NCBI RefSeq assembly: GCF_003086295.3
Contig: NC_092051.1
Location: 65,597,772-65,661,771, forward strand
Origin: Arachis hypogaea
Taxonomy: Eukaryota > Streptophyta > Magnoliopsida > Fabales > Fabaceae
DNA: 64,000 bases
Direction of reading: 5' to 3'
In this document: positions 31,135-42,318 of the stretch, in pieces
Layout: each line of letters opens with the position of its first letter
How positions within the stretch are numbered: the stretch's first letter is position 1
The notes under the pieces: generated by a model
The model's input: the letters and a program-made list of their open reading frames with translations, nothing else
Database searches by the model: none
What the model was told of the DNA's origin: nothing
Made by a program: the position numbers and the translations under genes

Positions 31135-33439
31135 TCACAGATGTGCAGAGCTTTGTTGAGACCTCCCAATACCAAACTTAGAGTTTGGATATGGGGGTTT
31201 GACACCAAACTTAGAGTTTGGTTGTGGCCTCCCAACACCAAACTTAAAGTTTGACTGTGGGGGCTTTGGTTGACTCTGCTTTGAGAGAAGCTTTTTCTGC
31301 TTCCTCTCCATGGATGCAGAGAGAGATTCTTGAGTTGTAAAGACAAGGCTGTCCTTATTTAATTGAAGGATCAATTCTCCTTTGTCCACATCAATCACAG
31401 CTCTTGCTGTGGCTAGGAAAGGTCTTCCTAGGATGATGGATTCATCCTCTTCCTTTCCAGTATCCAGGACTATGAAATCAGCAGGGATGTCAAGGCCTTC
31501 AACCTTTACTAACACGTCCTCTACTTGTCCATAAGCCTGTTTTCTTGAATTTTCTGCCATCTCTAATGAGATTTTAGTAGCTTGTACCCCATAGATTCCC
31601 AGTTTCTCTATTACAGAGAGGGGCATGAGGTTTATTCCTGAACCAAGGTCACACAGAGGCTTAAAGATCCTGGTGCCTATGGTACAAGGTATTATGAACT
31701 TTCCAGGATCCTGTCTCTTCTGAGGCAATGTCAGTTGATCCAGATCACTTAGTTCATTGGTGAACAAGGGAGGTTCATCTTCCCAAGTTTCAATACCAAA
31801 TAATTTGGCATTTAGCTTCATGATTGCACCAAGGAACTTGGCAGCTTGCTCTTCAGTAACATCCTCATTCTCTTCAGAAGAGGAATACTCATCAGAGCTC
31901 ATGAATGGCATAAGGAGGTTCAATGAAATCTCTATGGTCTCTAGATGAGTCTCAGATTCCTTAGGTTCCTCAGAGGGAAGCTCCTTATTGATCACTGGAC
32001 GTCCCAGAAGGTCTTCCTCCTTGGGATTCACGTCTTTCTCCTCTCTTGTGGGTTCGGCCATGGCAATTAATTCAATGGCCTTGCACTCTTCTTTTGGATT
32101 CTCTTCTGTATTGCTTGGGAGAGTACTAGGAGGGATTTCAGTGATCCTTTTACTCAGCTGGCCCACCTGTGCTTCCAAATTTCTAATGGAAGACCTTGTT
32201 TCATTCATGAAACTCACAGTGGCCTTAGATAGATCAGAGACTAAATTTGCTAAGCTAGATAGATTCTGCTCAGAATTCTCTGTCTGTTGCTGAGTGGATG
32301 ATGGAAAAGGCTTGCTATTGCTAAACCTGTTTCTTCCATCATTATTAAAGCCTTGTTGAGGCTTTTGATCCTTCCATGAATGATTTGAGTAATTTCTCCA
32401 TGATGGATTGTAGGTGTTTCCATATGGTTCACCCATCTATTTTAACTCTGCTATTGCAGGGTTCTCAGGATTATAAGCTTCTTCCTCAGAAGATGCCTCT
32501 AGAGTACTGTTGGATGCAGCTTGCATTCCATTCAGACTCTGAGAAATCATATTGACTTCCTGAGTCAATATTTTATTCTGAGCCAATATGGCATTCAGAG
32601 TATCAATTTCAAGAACTCCCTTCTTCATAGGCGTCCCATTACTCACAAGATTCCTCTCAGAAGTGTACATAAACTGGTTATTAGCAACCATGTCAATGAG
32701 TTCTTGAGCTTATGCAGGCGTTTTCTTTAGGTGAATGGATCCACCTGCAGAAGTATCCAATGACATCTTTGATAGCTCAGATAAACCATCATAGAATATA
32801 TCCATGATGGTCCATTCTGAAAGCATGTCAGAAGGACACTTTTTGTTCATAGAGGGATTCACCTTCTTTCTGTCTGAAGGTTTGAATATCAGCTCTAAGC
32901 TTGCTCAGCTTTTGAGGAGGAAAGAACTTGGCTAAGAAAGCCGTGACCAGCTTATCCCAAGAGTTCAGGCTGTCTTTGGGTTGAGAGTCCAACCATATTC
33001 TAGCTCTGTCTCTTGCAACAAAAGGGAAAAGCATGAGCCTGTAGACTTCAGGATCTACTCCATTAGTCTTAACAGTATCACAGATCTGCAAGATATCAGT
33101 TAAGAACTGAAAAGGATCTTCAGATGGAAGTCCCTGAAACTTGCAGTTCTGCTGCATCAGAGAAACTAGCTAAGGTTTCAGCTCAAAATTGTTTGCTCCA
33201 ATGGTAGGAATGGAGATGCTTCTTCCATATAAATTGGAATTAGGTGCAGTAAAGTCACCAAGCATTTTCCTTGCATTATTGTTGTTGGGTTCGGCTGCCA
33301 TCTCCTTTACTTGTTCGAAATTTTCAATAAGGTTGTCTTTGGATTGTTGTAATTTAGCTTCTCTTAGTTTTCTCTTCAGAGTCCTTTCAGGTTCTGGATC
33401 AGCTTCAACAAGAATGCCTTTTTCTTTGTCCCTGCTCAT
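31135..33439 (-). pseudogene. gag: gag-protease of element G
   Basis: Starts at ATG 33439 (MSRDKEKGILVEADPEPERT). Pieces: N-terminus to an in-frame TAG at 33172-33170; capsid block 33157-32828 (FLTDILQICDTVKTNGVD, LMLFPFVARDRARIWLDSQP, FLAKFFPPQKLSKLRA) ending at a small deletion after GESLYE; 32691-32437; and a clean 433-codon frame 32436-31135. The last contains YNPSWRN, a coiled coil around SSIRNLEAQVGQLSK, the protease core LCDLGSGINLMPLS (about residue 260), ILGRPFLATARAVIDV and a C-terminal PNSKFGV-type repeat. No CCHC zinc knuckle is found. Three stops (33170, 32710, 32437) are also in H. The protease half is intact; Gag as a whole is not. Confidence 0.85.
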
Positions 33440-35248
33440 AAGAAAGAGAAGAGAAAAAGAAAAGAAGAGGAATTCTCCATGTCACAGTAAAGAGGTTCCT
33501 TATTGTTAGTAGAAGAAGAAAAGGAATAGGGGTGAAGAAGAATGAAGAATCCAAACACCAAGGTGATGATAGGAGCAGAGATGTGAGATGAAGAGAAGTG
33601 TTAGTAGATAAATAAATAAATAGAAGGAGATGAGGGAGAAGGATTTTCGAAAATAATTTTTGAAAAAGAGTTAGTGATTTTCGAAAATAGTTTTTGAAAA
33701 AGGTTAGTAGTTTTTCGAAAATTCAAATAAAAAATAAAATAATTAGTCTAATTAAAAAGAAATTTTGAAAAATAGGGAAGATTTTTTCGAAAATTAGAGA
33801 GAGAGAGTTAGTTAGGTAGTTTTGAAAAAGGTAAGAAACAAACAAAAAGTTAGTTAGTTAGTTGAAATAAATTTTGAAAAGATAAGAAGTTAGGAGGTTA
33901 GAAAAGATATTTTGCAATCACTTTTTTGAAAAAGGTAAGATAAGAAGATATTTTTGAAAAGATATGATAGAAATTAGTTTTTGAAAAAGATTTGATTTTT
34001 AAAATCTCAATTAATGACTTGATTCACAAGAAATCACAAGATATGATTCTAGAACTTAAAGTTTGAATCTTTCTTAACAAGTAAGTAACAAACTTGAAAT
34101 TTTTGAATCAAAATATTAATTGATGATGTTATTTTCGAAAATATGATGCAAAATTAAGAAAAAGATTTTTGAAAAATATTTTTGAAATTTTCGAAAATAA
34201 CTAAAAAAATTGAAAAACGATTTGATTTTTGAAAAAGATTTTGAAAAAGATAAGATTTTTTTTAAATTGAAAATTTGATTTGACTCATAAAAACAACTAG
34301 ATTTTAAAAATTTTTGAAAAAGTCAAATCTAATTTTCGAAATTTTAAGAGAGAAAAAGGGAAAGATATTTTTTTGATTTTTGAATTTTTATGATGAGAGA
34401 GAAAAACAAGAAAAATGATGCAATGCATGAAAGTTATGGATCAAAACAATGAATGCATGCAAGAATGCTATGAATGTCAAGATGAACACCAAGAACACTA
34501 TGAAGATCATGATGAACATCAAGAACACATTTTTGAAAAATTTTTAATGCAAAGAAAACATGCAAGACACTAAACTTAGAATTCTTTAATGCTTAGACAT
34601 AAAGAATTCAGGAATGCATATGAAAAACAAGAAAAGACACAACATGCAAATGCAAAGATCAAACAAGAAGACTTACCAAGAACAACTTGAAGATCATGAA
34701 GAACACTATGAATGCATGAATTTTTTTCAAAAAATGCAAGATGAACATGCAATTGACACCAAACTTATAACATGACTCAAGACTCAAACAAGAAACACAA
34801 AAAATATTTTTGATTTTTATGATTTTCTAATTTTTTGTATTTTTTTTCGAAAATTATTTGAAAAACAAAAATAAGGATTCCAAAATTTTTAATATAAATT
34901 CTAGGAATCTAGCATTCTTAGTCTAAAGCTCCAATCTGAGGGTTAGGCATGGCTTAATAGCCAGCCAAGCTTTAGCATATAACATCAGAGAATATACTGC
35001 TCATTACTTATCAAAGTAACTTGCCTCTATGCTGATGGTTTGGAAGCCTCAGTCCAAAAGTTTCAATATGCTTCATGAAACACTAGAATTCATTCTTAAA
35101 AATTTTGAAGAAAAATATATTTTTGAGAACAATTTTTTTTTTTAGAAAACAAAGGAGAAATTTTTGAAAACTTTTTGAAAAGAAAACAAAAAGAAAGTTA
35201 CCTAATCTGAGCAACAAGATGAACCGTCAGTTGTCCAAACTCGAACAA
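33440..35248 (-). other. Untranslated leader of element G
   Basis: 1.8 kb AT-rich leader, equivalent to 14698-16394 of D but without the strong palindrome array seen there. Rich in TTTTTGAAAA and TTTTCGAAAAT phrases. No gene. Confidence 0.6.
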
Positions 35249-35359
35249 TCCCCGGCAATGGCGCCAAAAACTTGGTGTTGTTGCCGGATCAAACTTGGCA
35301 CTGATGTTACCGGACCAAAAGCTTGCCGAAAACTCGAACAATCCCCGACAACGGCGCCA
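35249..35359 (-). promoter_or_regulatory. Duplicated tRNA-Asp primer-binding site (G)
   Basis: Two PBS copies: TCCCCGGCAATGGCGCCA (35249-35266) and TCCCCGACAACGGCGCCA (35342-35359), each one mismatch from the tRNA-Asp end and each preceded on the plus strand by CTCGAACAA. The 35342 copy lies six bases inside the LTR and is the one expected to work. Confidence 0.8.
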
Positions 35360-35365
35360 AAAACT

Positions 35366-37081
35366 TGGTATGCGAAATTGTTACTCAGGTTGTGAATTAT
35401 TGTTCGAAATTGATTCCCTGGCGATGGCACCAAAAACGGATGCACAGAACCATGGTCTAAACATATCTTCACAACTTCGCATAACTAACCAGCAAGTGCA
35501 CTGGGTCGTCCAAGTAATAAACCTTACGTGAGTAAGGGTCGATCCCACGGAGATTGTTGGTATGAAGCAAGCTATGGTCACCTTGTAAATCTCAGTTAGG
35601 CGGATATAAAATAGTTATGGAGTTTTCGACATTAATACTAAAATAAGGATAGAAATACTTATGTAAATCATTGGTGAGAATTTCAGATAAGCTTATGGAG
35701 ATGCATTCATTCCTCTGAACCCCTGCTTTCCTACTGTCTTCATCCAATCAGTCTTACTCCTTTCTATGGCTGGCTTTGTGTAAGGATGTCACCGGTGCCA
35801 ATGGCTACTTTCAATCCTCTCGGAAAAATGGTCCAAATGCTCTGTCACAGCACGGCTAATCGTCTGGAGGCATCACCCTTGTCGTTGGTTGCATCCTATT
35901 CCTCTCTGTGAAAATGGTCCGATGCGCTGTCACTGCATGGCTAATCATCTTGGAGGTTCTCGATCATACTGGAATAGAATTTACTATCCTTTTGCGTCTA
36001 TCACTACGCCCAGCACTCGCGAGTTTGGAGTTCGTCACAGTCATTCAATCCCAGAGTCCTACTCGGAATACCACGGACAAGGTTTAGACTTTCTGGACTC
36101 TCATGAATGCCGCCATCAATCTAGCTTATACCACAAAGATTCTGATTAAGAGATCTAAGAGATACTCATTCAATCTAATGTAGAACGGAAGTGGTTGTCA
36201 GGCACGCGTTCATAGGGAATGATGATGATTGTCACGTTCATCACATTCAGGTTGAAGTGCGAATGAATATCTTAGAAACTGAATAAGTTGAATTGAATAG
36301 AAAACAGTAGTACTTTGCATTAATCCTTGAGGAACAGCAGAGCTCCACACCTTAATCTATGGAGTGCAGAAACTCTACCGTTGAAAATACATAAGTGATA
36401 ATGGAGTTCATTGGTCTCGGCCCCAGAGGGGAACCGGAGTAACCAAGACTGCGAATACAATGATAAAAAGTTCTATTTATAATAAACTAGTCACTAGGGT
36501 TTACAGAAGTAAGTAATTGATGCATAAATCCACTTCTGGGGCCCACTTGATGTGTGCTTGGACTGAGCTTGAAGTCTACACGTGGAGAGGTCATTCTTGG
36601 AGTTGAACACCAGCTTTTGTGCCAGTTTGGGCGTTGAACTCCACTTTGCAACTTGTTTCTGGCGCTGGACGCCAGAATTGGGCGGAGAGCTGGCGTTGAA
36701 CACCAGTTTACGTCATCTAAACTTGGGCAAAGTATGGACTATTATATATTGCTGGAAATCCCTGGATGTCTACTTTCCAATGCAATTGGAAGCGCGCCAT
36801 TTTGAGTTCTGTAGCTCCAGAAAATCCATTTTGAGTTCAGGGAGGTCAGAATCCAACAGCATCAACAGTCCTTCTTCAACCTCTGAATCTGATTTTTGCT
36901 CAAGTCCCTCAATTTCAGCCAGAAAATACCTGAAATCACAGAAAAACACACAAACTCATAGTAAAGTCCAGAAATGTGAATTTAACATAAAAACTAATGA
37001 AAACATCCCTAAAAGTAACTAGATTCTACTAAAAACATACTAAAATCAACGCCAAAAAGCGTATAAATTATCCGCTCATCA
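35366..37081 (-). repeat. 5' LTR of element G
   Basis: 1716 bp from TGGTATGCGAAATTG to CCGCTCATCA. It contains a PBS relic TCCCTGGCGATGGCACCA (35415-35432), an internal about 110-bp duplication (35805-35960), TATA-like TATTATATAT (36740-36749, plus-strand reading) and a GGCGTT palindrome array (36598-36715). Confidence 0.88.
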
Positions 37082-37086
37082 TCCAT

Positions 37087-38991
37087 CAAGGAAGAAATTG
37101 AACTACCCAAGGATAATGTCTCCAATTCTTCTATCCTTTCCTTGTGTGTACACAAGTCTTTCAAAAATTTTGCATACTTTGGAATTTGTTGAATAGCATT
37201 AAGGAGTGGTATGGTTACCTCAACCTTTTTGAACACTTGAAGCATGTTCAAATCAAACTCCAATGTCTTCTTCGCCTTCTTCACCATGGAAGGAAATGGA
37301 ATAGGAATTGACTCATCTACTATAGCTTTCCTCTTGGGTTCCTTGAGGTTTACTCCTTCTTCCTCATGCCTTTTGTCAACCACCTGTTCTTCATGTGGAG
37401 CTTCAACAACTACCTCTTCCTCATGAATTTCTCCCATGACCCTTGGAGGTATCTTCTCTAATGTAGTCCCCGACCATAGAGTGATGGCGTTGAGACTGCC
37501 TCTTGGGTTTGGTTGGGGTTGGGATGGAAGGTTAGAGGAACTTGAGGGTTGATTGGTGTTATTATTGGGGGTTGGTGATTGGCTTGACATGTTCATCTTT
37601 GAAAGCATGTTAATGAGGTTGGCCAATTGAGTATTCAAGGCCTCGAATTGAGCCTTGTTGCTCTCATCTCATTTTTTTATAGTGGCTCTAAGCTCATCAA
37701 CTTGATTGTTGGAAGATGGAGGAGTTTGGTTTTGATTTTGTTGTCTATGGTGTGGTGCTTGGTACTTGGTGTAGTTGTTTTGGTTTTGGTTGGAGTGGCC
37801 TTAGTTGGCTTGGTAGTTGGTGTTGTTTTGGTGGTATTGGGATGAAGATTGGTTGTTGTTGTGATGAGAAGAAGAGTTGTTCCACCTTTGGTTTTGATTG
37901 CTTCCTTGTGCATTATCTCTCCACCCTTGATGTTGATTACCACCTTGATGGTAGTTGTTTTGACCTTGAGAAGGGTAGGGTGGATGGTTATTGTAATTCA
38001 CATTGGCTACCACAAGGGCATATTCCTCTTGAATTTGATGGCATTGGTCGGTGTAATGTGTGGCGCTAGAGCACAAACCACAAATTCTAGGAGGGTTTTC
38101 AAGTTGAGCAACCGGAGGTGGGGCTTGGACGGCTTGGATGGAGTAGTATTCCTTTTGATCCCTTTGGATTTGTGTAAAGATGGTGGTCATATCCCCAAGT
38201 GCCTTGGTTAGACTTGCTTCAGAGGGGGATGGTTCTACCACACCCTTGAGAGGATTACTTCTCACCCTTGTGTGTTGTGTAGCTTCGGCAACATCCTATA
38301 TCAAATTCCAAGCTTCTCCCTCCGTCTTGTTTTTCGAAAGGGAACCGCCACTAGAAGCGGTGAGCAATCTTCTATCTTTCACACAAAGACCTCCGCTAAA
38401 ATAGCTAATGAGCAAGTGAGTGGTCATTCCGTGGTGTGGACATGACTCCAATAGCCTCTTGAACTGAGACCAATACTCGTACAAACTCTCTTGGTCTCTT
38501 GCATTATACCTTAAACCATGATAGCTACCTCATCGGCTCCATGCCTTCGAGCCGTAGAAACAAGCAACTTGAAAATCCTTCAAATGTCAGATGGGGTCTT
38601 GACCCGGCAACCAATGATACTTAGGAAGTAGATTTATCGAGCTACTCTTCAACTCAAAGTTTGGATCAAGGTTTGTATACCTTGCTTGTAACGGTTGAAG
38701 TATGATATACGGAGCTCCTTGCTCATGCAAATTGATCCGGCGTGGCTCCGCCATGTGTGGCTCACCTGTAGGATACAAAGATGTATTAGTAGTGTCAACA
38801 GAAGAATAGGAAGTAGCAGACTCCAAGTCACTCTCGGTGACGTCTAATGTTTCGGTATTTTCCTCAAGAGAGGCCGAAGTACTAGGCGTATAGTCCAACC
38901 GCCGTCTAGCTTGCCGAGTGTGTAACAAAGTTCTTTCGATCTCGGGATCAAAATTGGCTAAGCTAGAATTCGGTTGAGACCAAGTCATCAA
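37087..38991 (-). pseudogene. gag: gag of element E
   Basis: Minus-strand frame from 38991 (MMTWSQPNSSLANFDPEIER) to the insertion of G. Stops and frameshifts occur near 38587, 38500, 38296, 37801 and 37670. Recognisable parts: an N-terminal region with LPKYHWLPGQDPI, a capsid piece ending SQFKRLLESCPHHGM, a zinc knuckle CGLCSSATHYTDQC at 38082-38041 (C-X2-C-X4-H-X4-C), and a long Asn/Gln/His-rich disordered tract (QNQRWNNSSSHHNNNQSSSQ). A Lys/Glu-rich region leads into the protease. A large part of the capsid domain appears missing between 38587 and 38484. The start is the first ATG in phase after the PBS and is tentative. Confidence 0.75.
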
Positions 38992-39113
38992 ACTTGAAAG
39001 TCATAGCACAAATGTAAAAGAAATCTAAACTATAGCTAAGTATTGAGAGAAGTAAAATATCTACAATATTCACATATTCACATAACCAATATCAAGGCAT
39101 ATGTTGCAACCAT

Positions 39114-39131
39114 TCCCCGGCAACGGCACCA
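39114..39131 (-). promoter_or_regulatory. Primer-binding site, tRNA-Asp type (E)
   Basis: The plus strand reads TCCCCGGCAACGGCACCA, one mismatch from the tRNA-Asp 3' end, six bases inside the LTR start at 39138. Confidence 0.88.
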
Positions 39132-39137
39132 AAAATT

Positions 39138-40861
39138 TGACAGGCTCCCAAGGGTGTATTGGTAAAGATTTTCTCCAATAAAACCACGTTGCAAGTATAG
39201 CTCTACCAACAACAATCCTCGGGGGTCAAATTTAGAGAGGGATTTGGTTGTCACAAGTTCAACCCCAATAGAAATAACCGAAGTATTCAAACCCCGGGTC
39301 GTCTCACAAGGAATGGGCAAACATCTACTTCAATATTGGTTAGAAATCCGGGGTTGTGAGTTATGAGCATGAAAATAAATGGGAATCTTAACAAGCAAGT
39401 AATCTTAAATTACAACATACTAATTCAACTATCTAAGCAAAACATGAGCAATTCCAATGAACAAGCAACATTCCACTTAATTCAATTATAAACCAAGCAA
39501 GTAACTGTAACTAAAGCAAATAATTCGGGAAAATTGGTTTTCAAATATGAATAATAAAATCAACTCTTGGCTAGGCATGGGAATTGGGGTCATGATCCTT
39601 GTCTAACAACCGTATCTTGACAATTATGAGGAACCAAGCTCATTAAGTCTACCCTCAAAGTCTTAAGTACGTGATATCTACTCCTAGACTTGAAGTATGT
39701 CAAATGGCTTTGATCACATCAACCCATAAGTCCCAACCTACCTACTAATTGGATTAGTAGTGGGTTGGCGTCAATGAGTATCAAATTGACCACCAAGGGC
39801 TCCCAAATCATCAAATCCATTAGACCCAATGAATCAAGTTTACCCAATTCCTTTGACCTAGGCCAAGAGTAAAGAAGACTACTCCATAATCAAAGTAAAT
39901 AATTCATCGAACACTTGGTAAGCATTAACAAAAGACATGTTCAAAATAGCAATTAAATTAAAATCTACAAGTACCCACTAACAATTATTAACATACAATC
40001 ATCCAAACAACAAGATTAAACATAGAAATCATCAATGTAACATCAACAAGTCAAGATTCACGACATTCATGAAATGGGTATAAAATGACAATTGACAAGA
40101 ATTCATAAAACTATCACTAGATATAAGCAAAATTATAACAAGGAATTAAATTGAACAATTAAAACTAGTAATTAACAAGATCCAATTCATAAATCAACAA
40201 GGGAAGATCAAATTAAAACTAGATCTAGAAAGGAACAAGGGTTTCTCTCTCTAGAATAACCAAAAAACCAAAAACTAGCTAAAATTATGTCTTAGTGTAA
40301 AAATGATTGATCCCCCCTTTCCCCCTAGTATCCTTGGGTCTTTTCCATGCAGAAACAGCTTGAAATTGGGCCTGATGAGCCTCAGAAATCGCCAGGCACG
40401 ATTTCCTTTAATGAGGTCACGTGCAGCTTCCCACGTGTGCGCGGCATGCGTGCGTGCGCGCCCAGTGCGCGTGCGCGTCGATAGGAATCTTCTGATCCGT
40501 GCGGATGCGTCCATCTTTGCACGCCGCTTCCAGCCAATCCCATCCACGCGTCCGTGTGGAGTGCGCGGGCGCGCCGATGCTGCTTTTCCCAAGATTTCAA
40601 TTCTTCATGTTCCTTCCTCTTTGTACATGCTTTCTCCCTCTCTTCTAAGTCATTCCTACCCTATAATTCCTGAAATTACTCAACAAATACATCACGGCAT
40701 CGAATGGCAATAGAAGAGGATTAAAATATGGCAATTTTAAGGCAAAATAAGCATGTTTTCCATCATGGAGCAATATTGGGAAATGAACACAAAACCATGC
40801 ATTTCTTGCGAATAAGTTTGAGAAATATTGATAAAATCCTCCAAAATAAGCACAACATAAA
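39138..40861 (-). repeat. 5' LTR of element E, main part
   Basis: Begins TGACAGGCTCCC and matches 16623-18397 throughout. The last 21 bases (48729-48749) lie beyond element F, whose ATAAA target is duplicated at 40857-40861 and 48724-48728. Relative to the 3' LTR it lacks 30 bases within the GC-rich array (about 40431-40480). Confidence 0.88.
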
Positions 40862-42297
40862 TGATAAACCACTATTTTATGGTTTATCTTGTGCTCAATT
40901 GAGTGGTTTCTATCTACTCTTTACCCACTTATTCATACTATTCGCTTGGTTTTACATTTGCCTTCCTAATTATGTGCTTTGATTGAAAACATGCTTCTTT
41001 GATCTTATATTTGTTATTATTAATACTCTCTTATCACCATTAGATGCCTTGATATGTGTGTTAAGTGATTTCAGAGATTACAGGGCAGGAATGGTTTAGA
41101 GGATAGAAAGGAAGCATGCAAAAGTGGAAGGAATACAAGAAGTTGGAGAAATTGCTAAGCTGTCCAGCCTGACCTCTCTGCACTGAAACGGCTATAACTT
41201 TAGCTACAGAGGTCCAAACGACGCAGTTCCAGTTGCGTTGGAAAGCTAACGTCCGGGGCTTCGATTTGATATATAATATGGTATATTTTCCCTGATGCTA
41301 GGCGACGCGATCGCGTGATCCATGCGGCCGCGTCGCAATGACGGAAATCCAGCGTGGCAAAATTCGAACCCAGCGAATTCTAGACTGTTTTGGACCCAGT
41401 TTGCAGCCCAAAAAACACAGATTAGAGGCTATAAAGTGGGGGAATGCATACATTCAGAGGAGGCTCTCATAATTCATAATTTTAGGAGTAGATGTAGTTT
41501 TTAGAGAGAGAGGTTCTCTCCTCTCTCTTAGGATTAGGATTTAGGATTTCTCTTAGTTTTAGGAGTGACTCTCAATCCCAGGTTCAACGTTCTTTTACTT
41601 TATATTTACCTCTTACATTCAGATACTTTAATGCTTATATTAGTTATGTTGCCTATTTGGCTTAAGCTACATTCATGTTATGATTTTCTTAATTAATATT
41701 ATTTGAGGTATTTCAGATTTAAGATCGCTTTGCTTTTAATTTAATTTAGATATTTTCTTCCTTTTGGCTTTGGTTAGGTAATTGGTAACACTTGAGTTGT
41801 CAAACTCAGGAGTGGTTAAATTTGGAAAATTTTGCTTTAGCTAGGATCGCTCTAACACTAGTCTCTCCACAGGAGTTGACTAGGACTTGAGAATCAAGCT
41901 AATTAGTCCACTTGACTTAACTACGTGGGATTGAAATCCAATTCTCATCACATCTGATAAGGATAACAAGGACAAGATTTCCGGTTCTCATACCTTGCCA
42001 AAAGCTTATTTTTCAGTTATTTATTTATTTTTATTGCTTTGAAAATATACCTGTGCCCATTGCCCAAACTCCAAATTTCCCCAATTTACAAACTCATAAC
42101 CAATAATAAGAACATACCTCCCTGCAATTCCTTGAGAAGACGACCCGAGGTTTAAATACTCGGTTATCAATTTTAAAAGGTTTTGTTACTTGTGACAACC
42201 AAAACGTTTGTACGAAGGGATTTTTGTCGGTTTAGAGACTATATCTACAACACGACTATTTTTATGACATTCTTTACTGGCAAAAATTCTAACGTCA
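40862..42297 (+). repeat. 5' LTR of element F
   Basis: 1436 bp, TGATAAACCACTATTTTATG to TTCTAACGTCA. The first 27 bases contain GATAAACCA...TGGTTTATC, a 9-bp inverted repeat. The 3' LTR (1434 bp) is very similar by eye. Confidence 0.92.
41235..41336 (+). promoter_or_regulatory. LTR promoter-like module and GC palindrome (F 5' LTR)
   Basis: GCGTTGGAAAGCTAAC precedes the TATA-like ATATATAATA (41269-41278). About 27 bases further, GCGACGCG...CGCGTCGC forms an 8-bp stem with CGCGATCGCG inside it (41303-41336), close to the expected start of transcription. Repeated in the 3' LTR with TATA at 47697-47706. Confidence 0.6.
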
Positions 42298-42300
42298 AGA

Positions 42301-42318
42301 TGGCGCCGTTGCGGGGGA
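42301..42318 (+). promoter_or_regulatory. Primer-binding site, tRNA-Asp type (F)
   Basis: TGGCGCCGTTGCGGGGGA differs by one base from the tRNA-Asp complement and starts three bases after the LTR. Confidence 0.88.

Larger units (their letters stand above)
26350..37081 (-). mobile_element. Element G: gag-protease retrotransposon without pol
   Basis: Complete minus-strand insertion of 10.7 kb between gag and protease of E, with the duplication TCCAT at 26345-26349 and 37082-37086. Order: 5' LTR 35366-37081, doubled PBS, leader, gag-protease 33439-31135, post-stop hairpin, palindrome array, internal hairpin, ORF2 30107-28960, spacer, terminal hairpin/PPT, 3' LTR 26350-27848. The 3' LTR has lost its outer-start part. 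Internal sequence is nearly identical to H, but the LTR ends differ. Confidence 0.92.
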
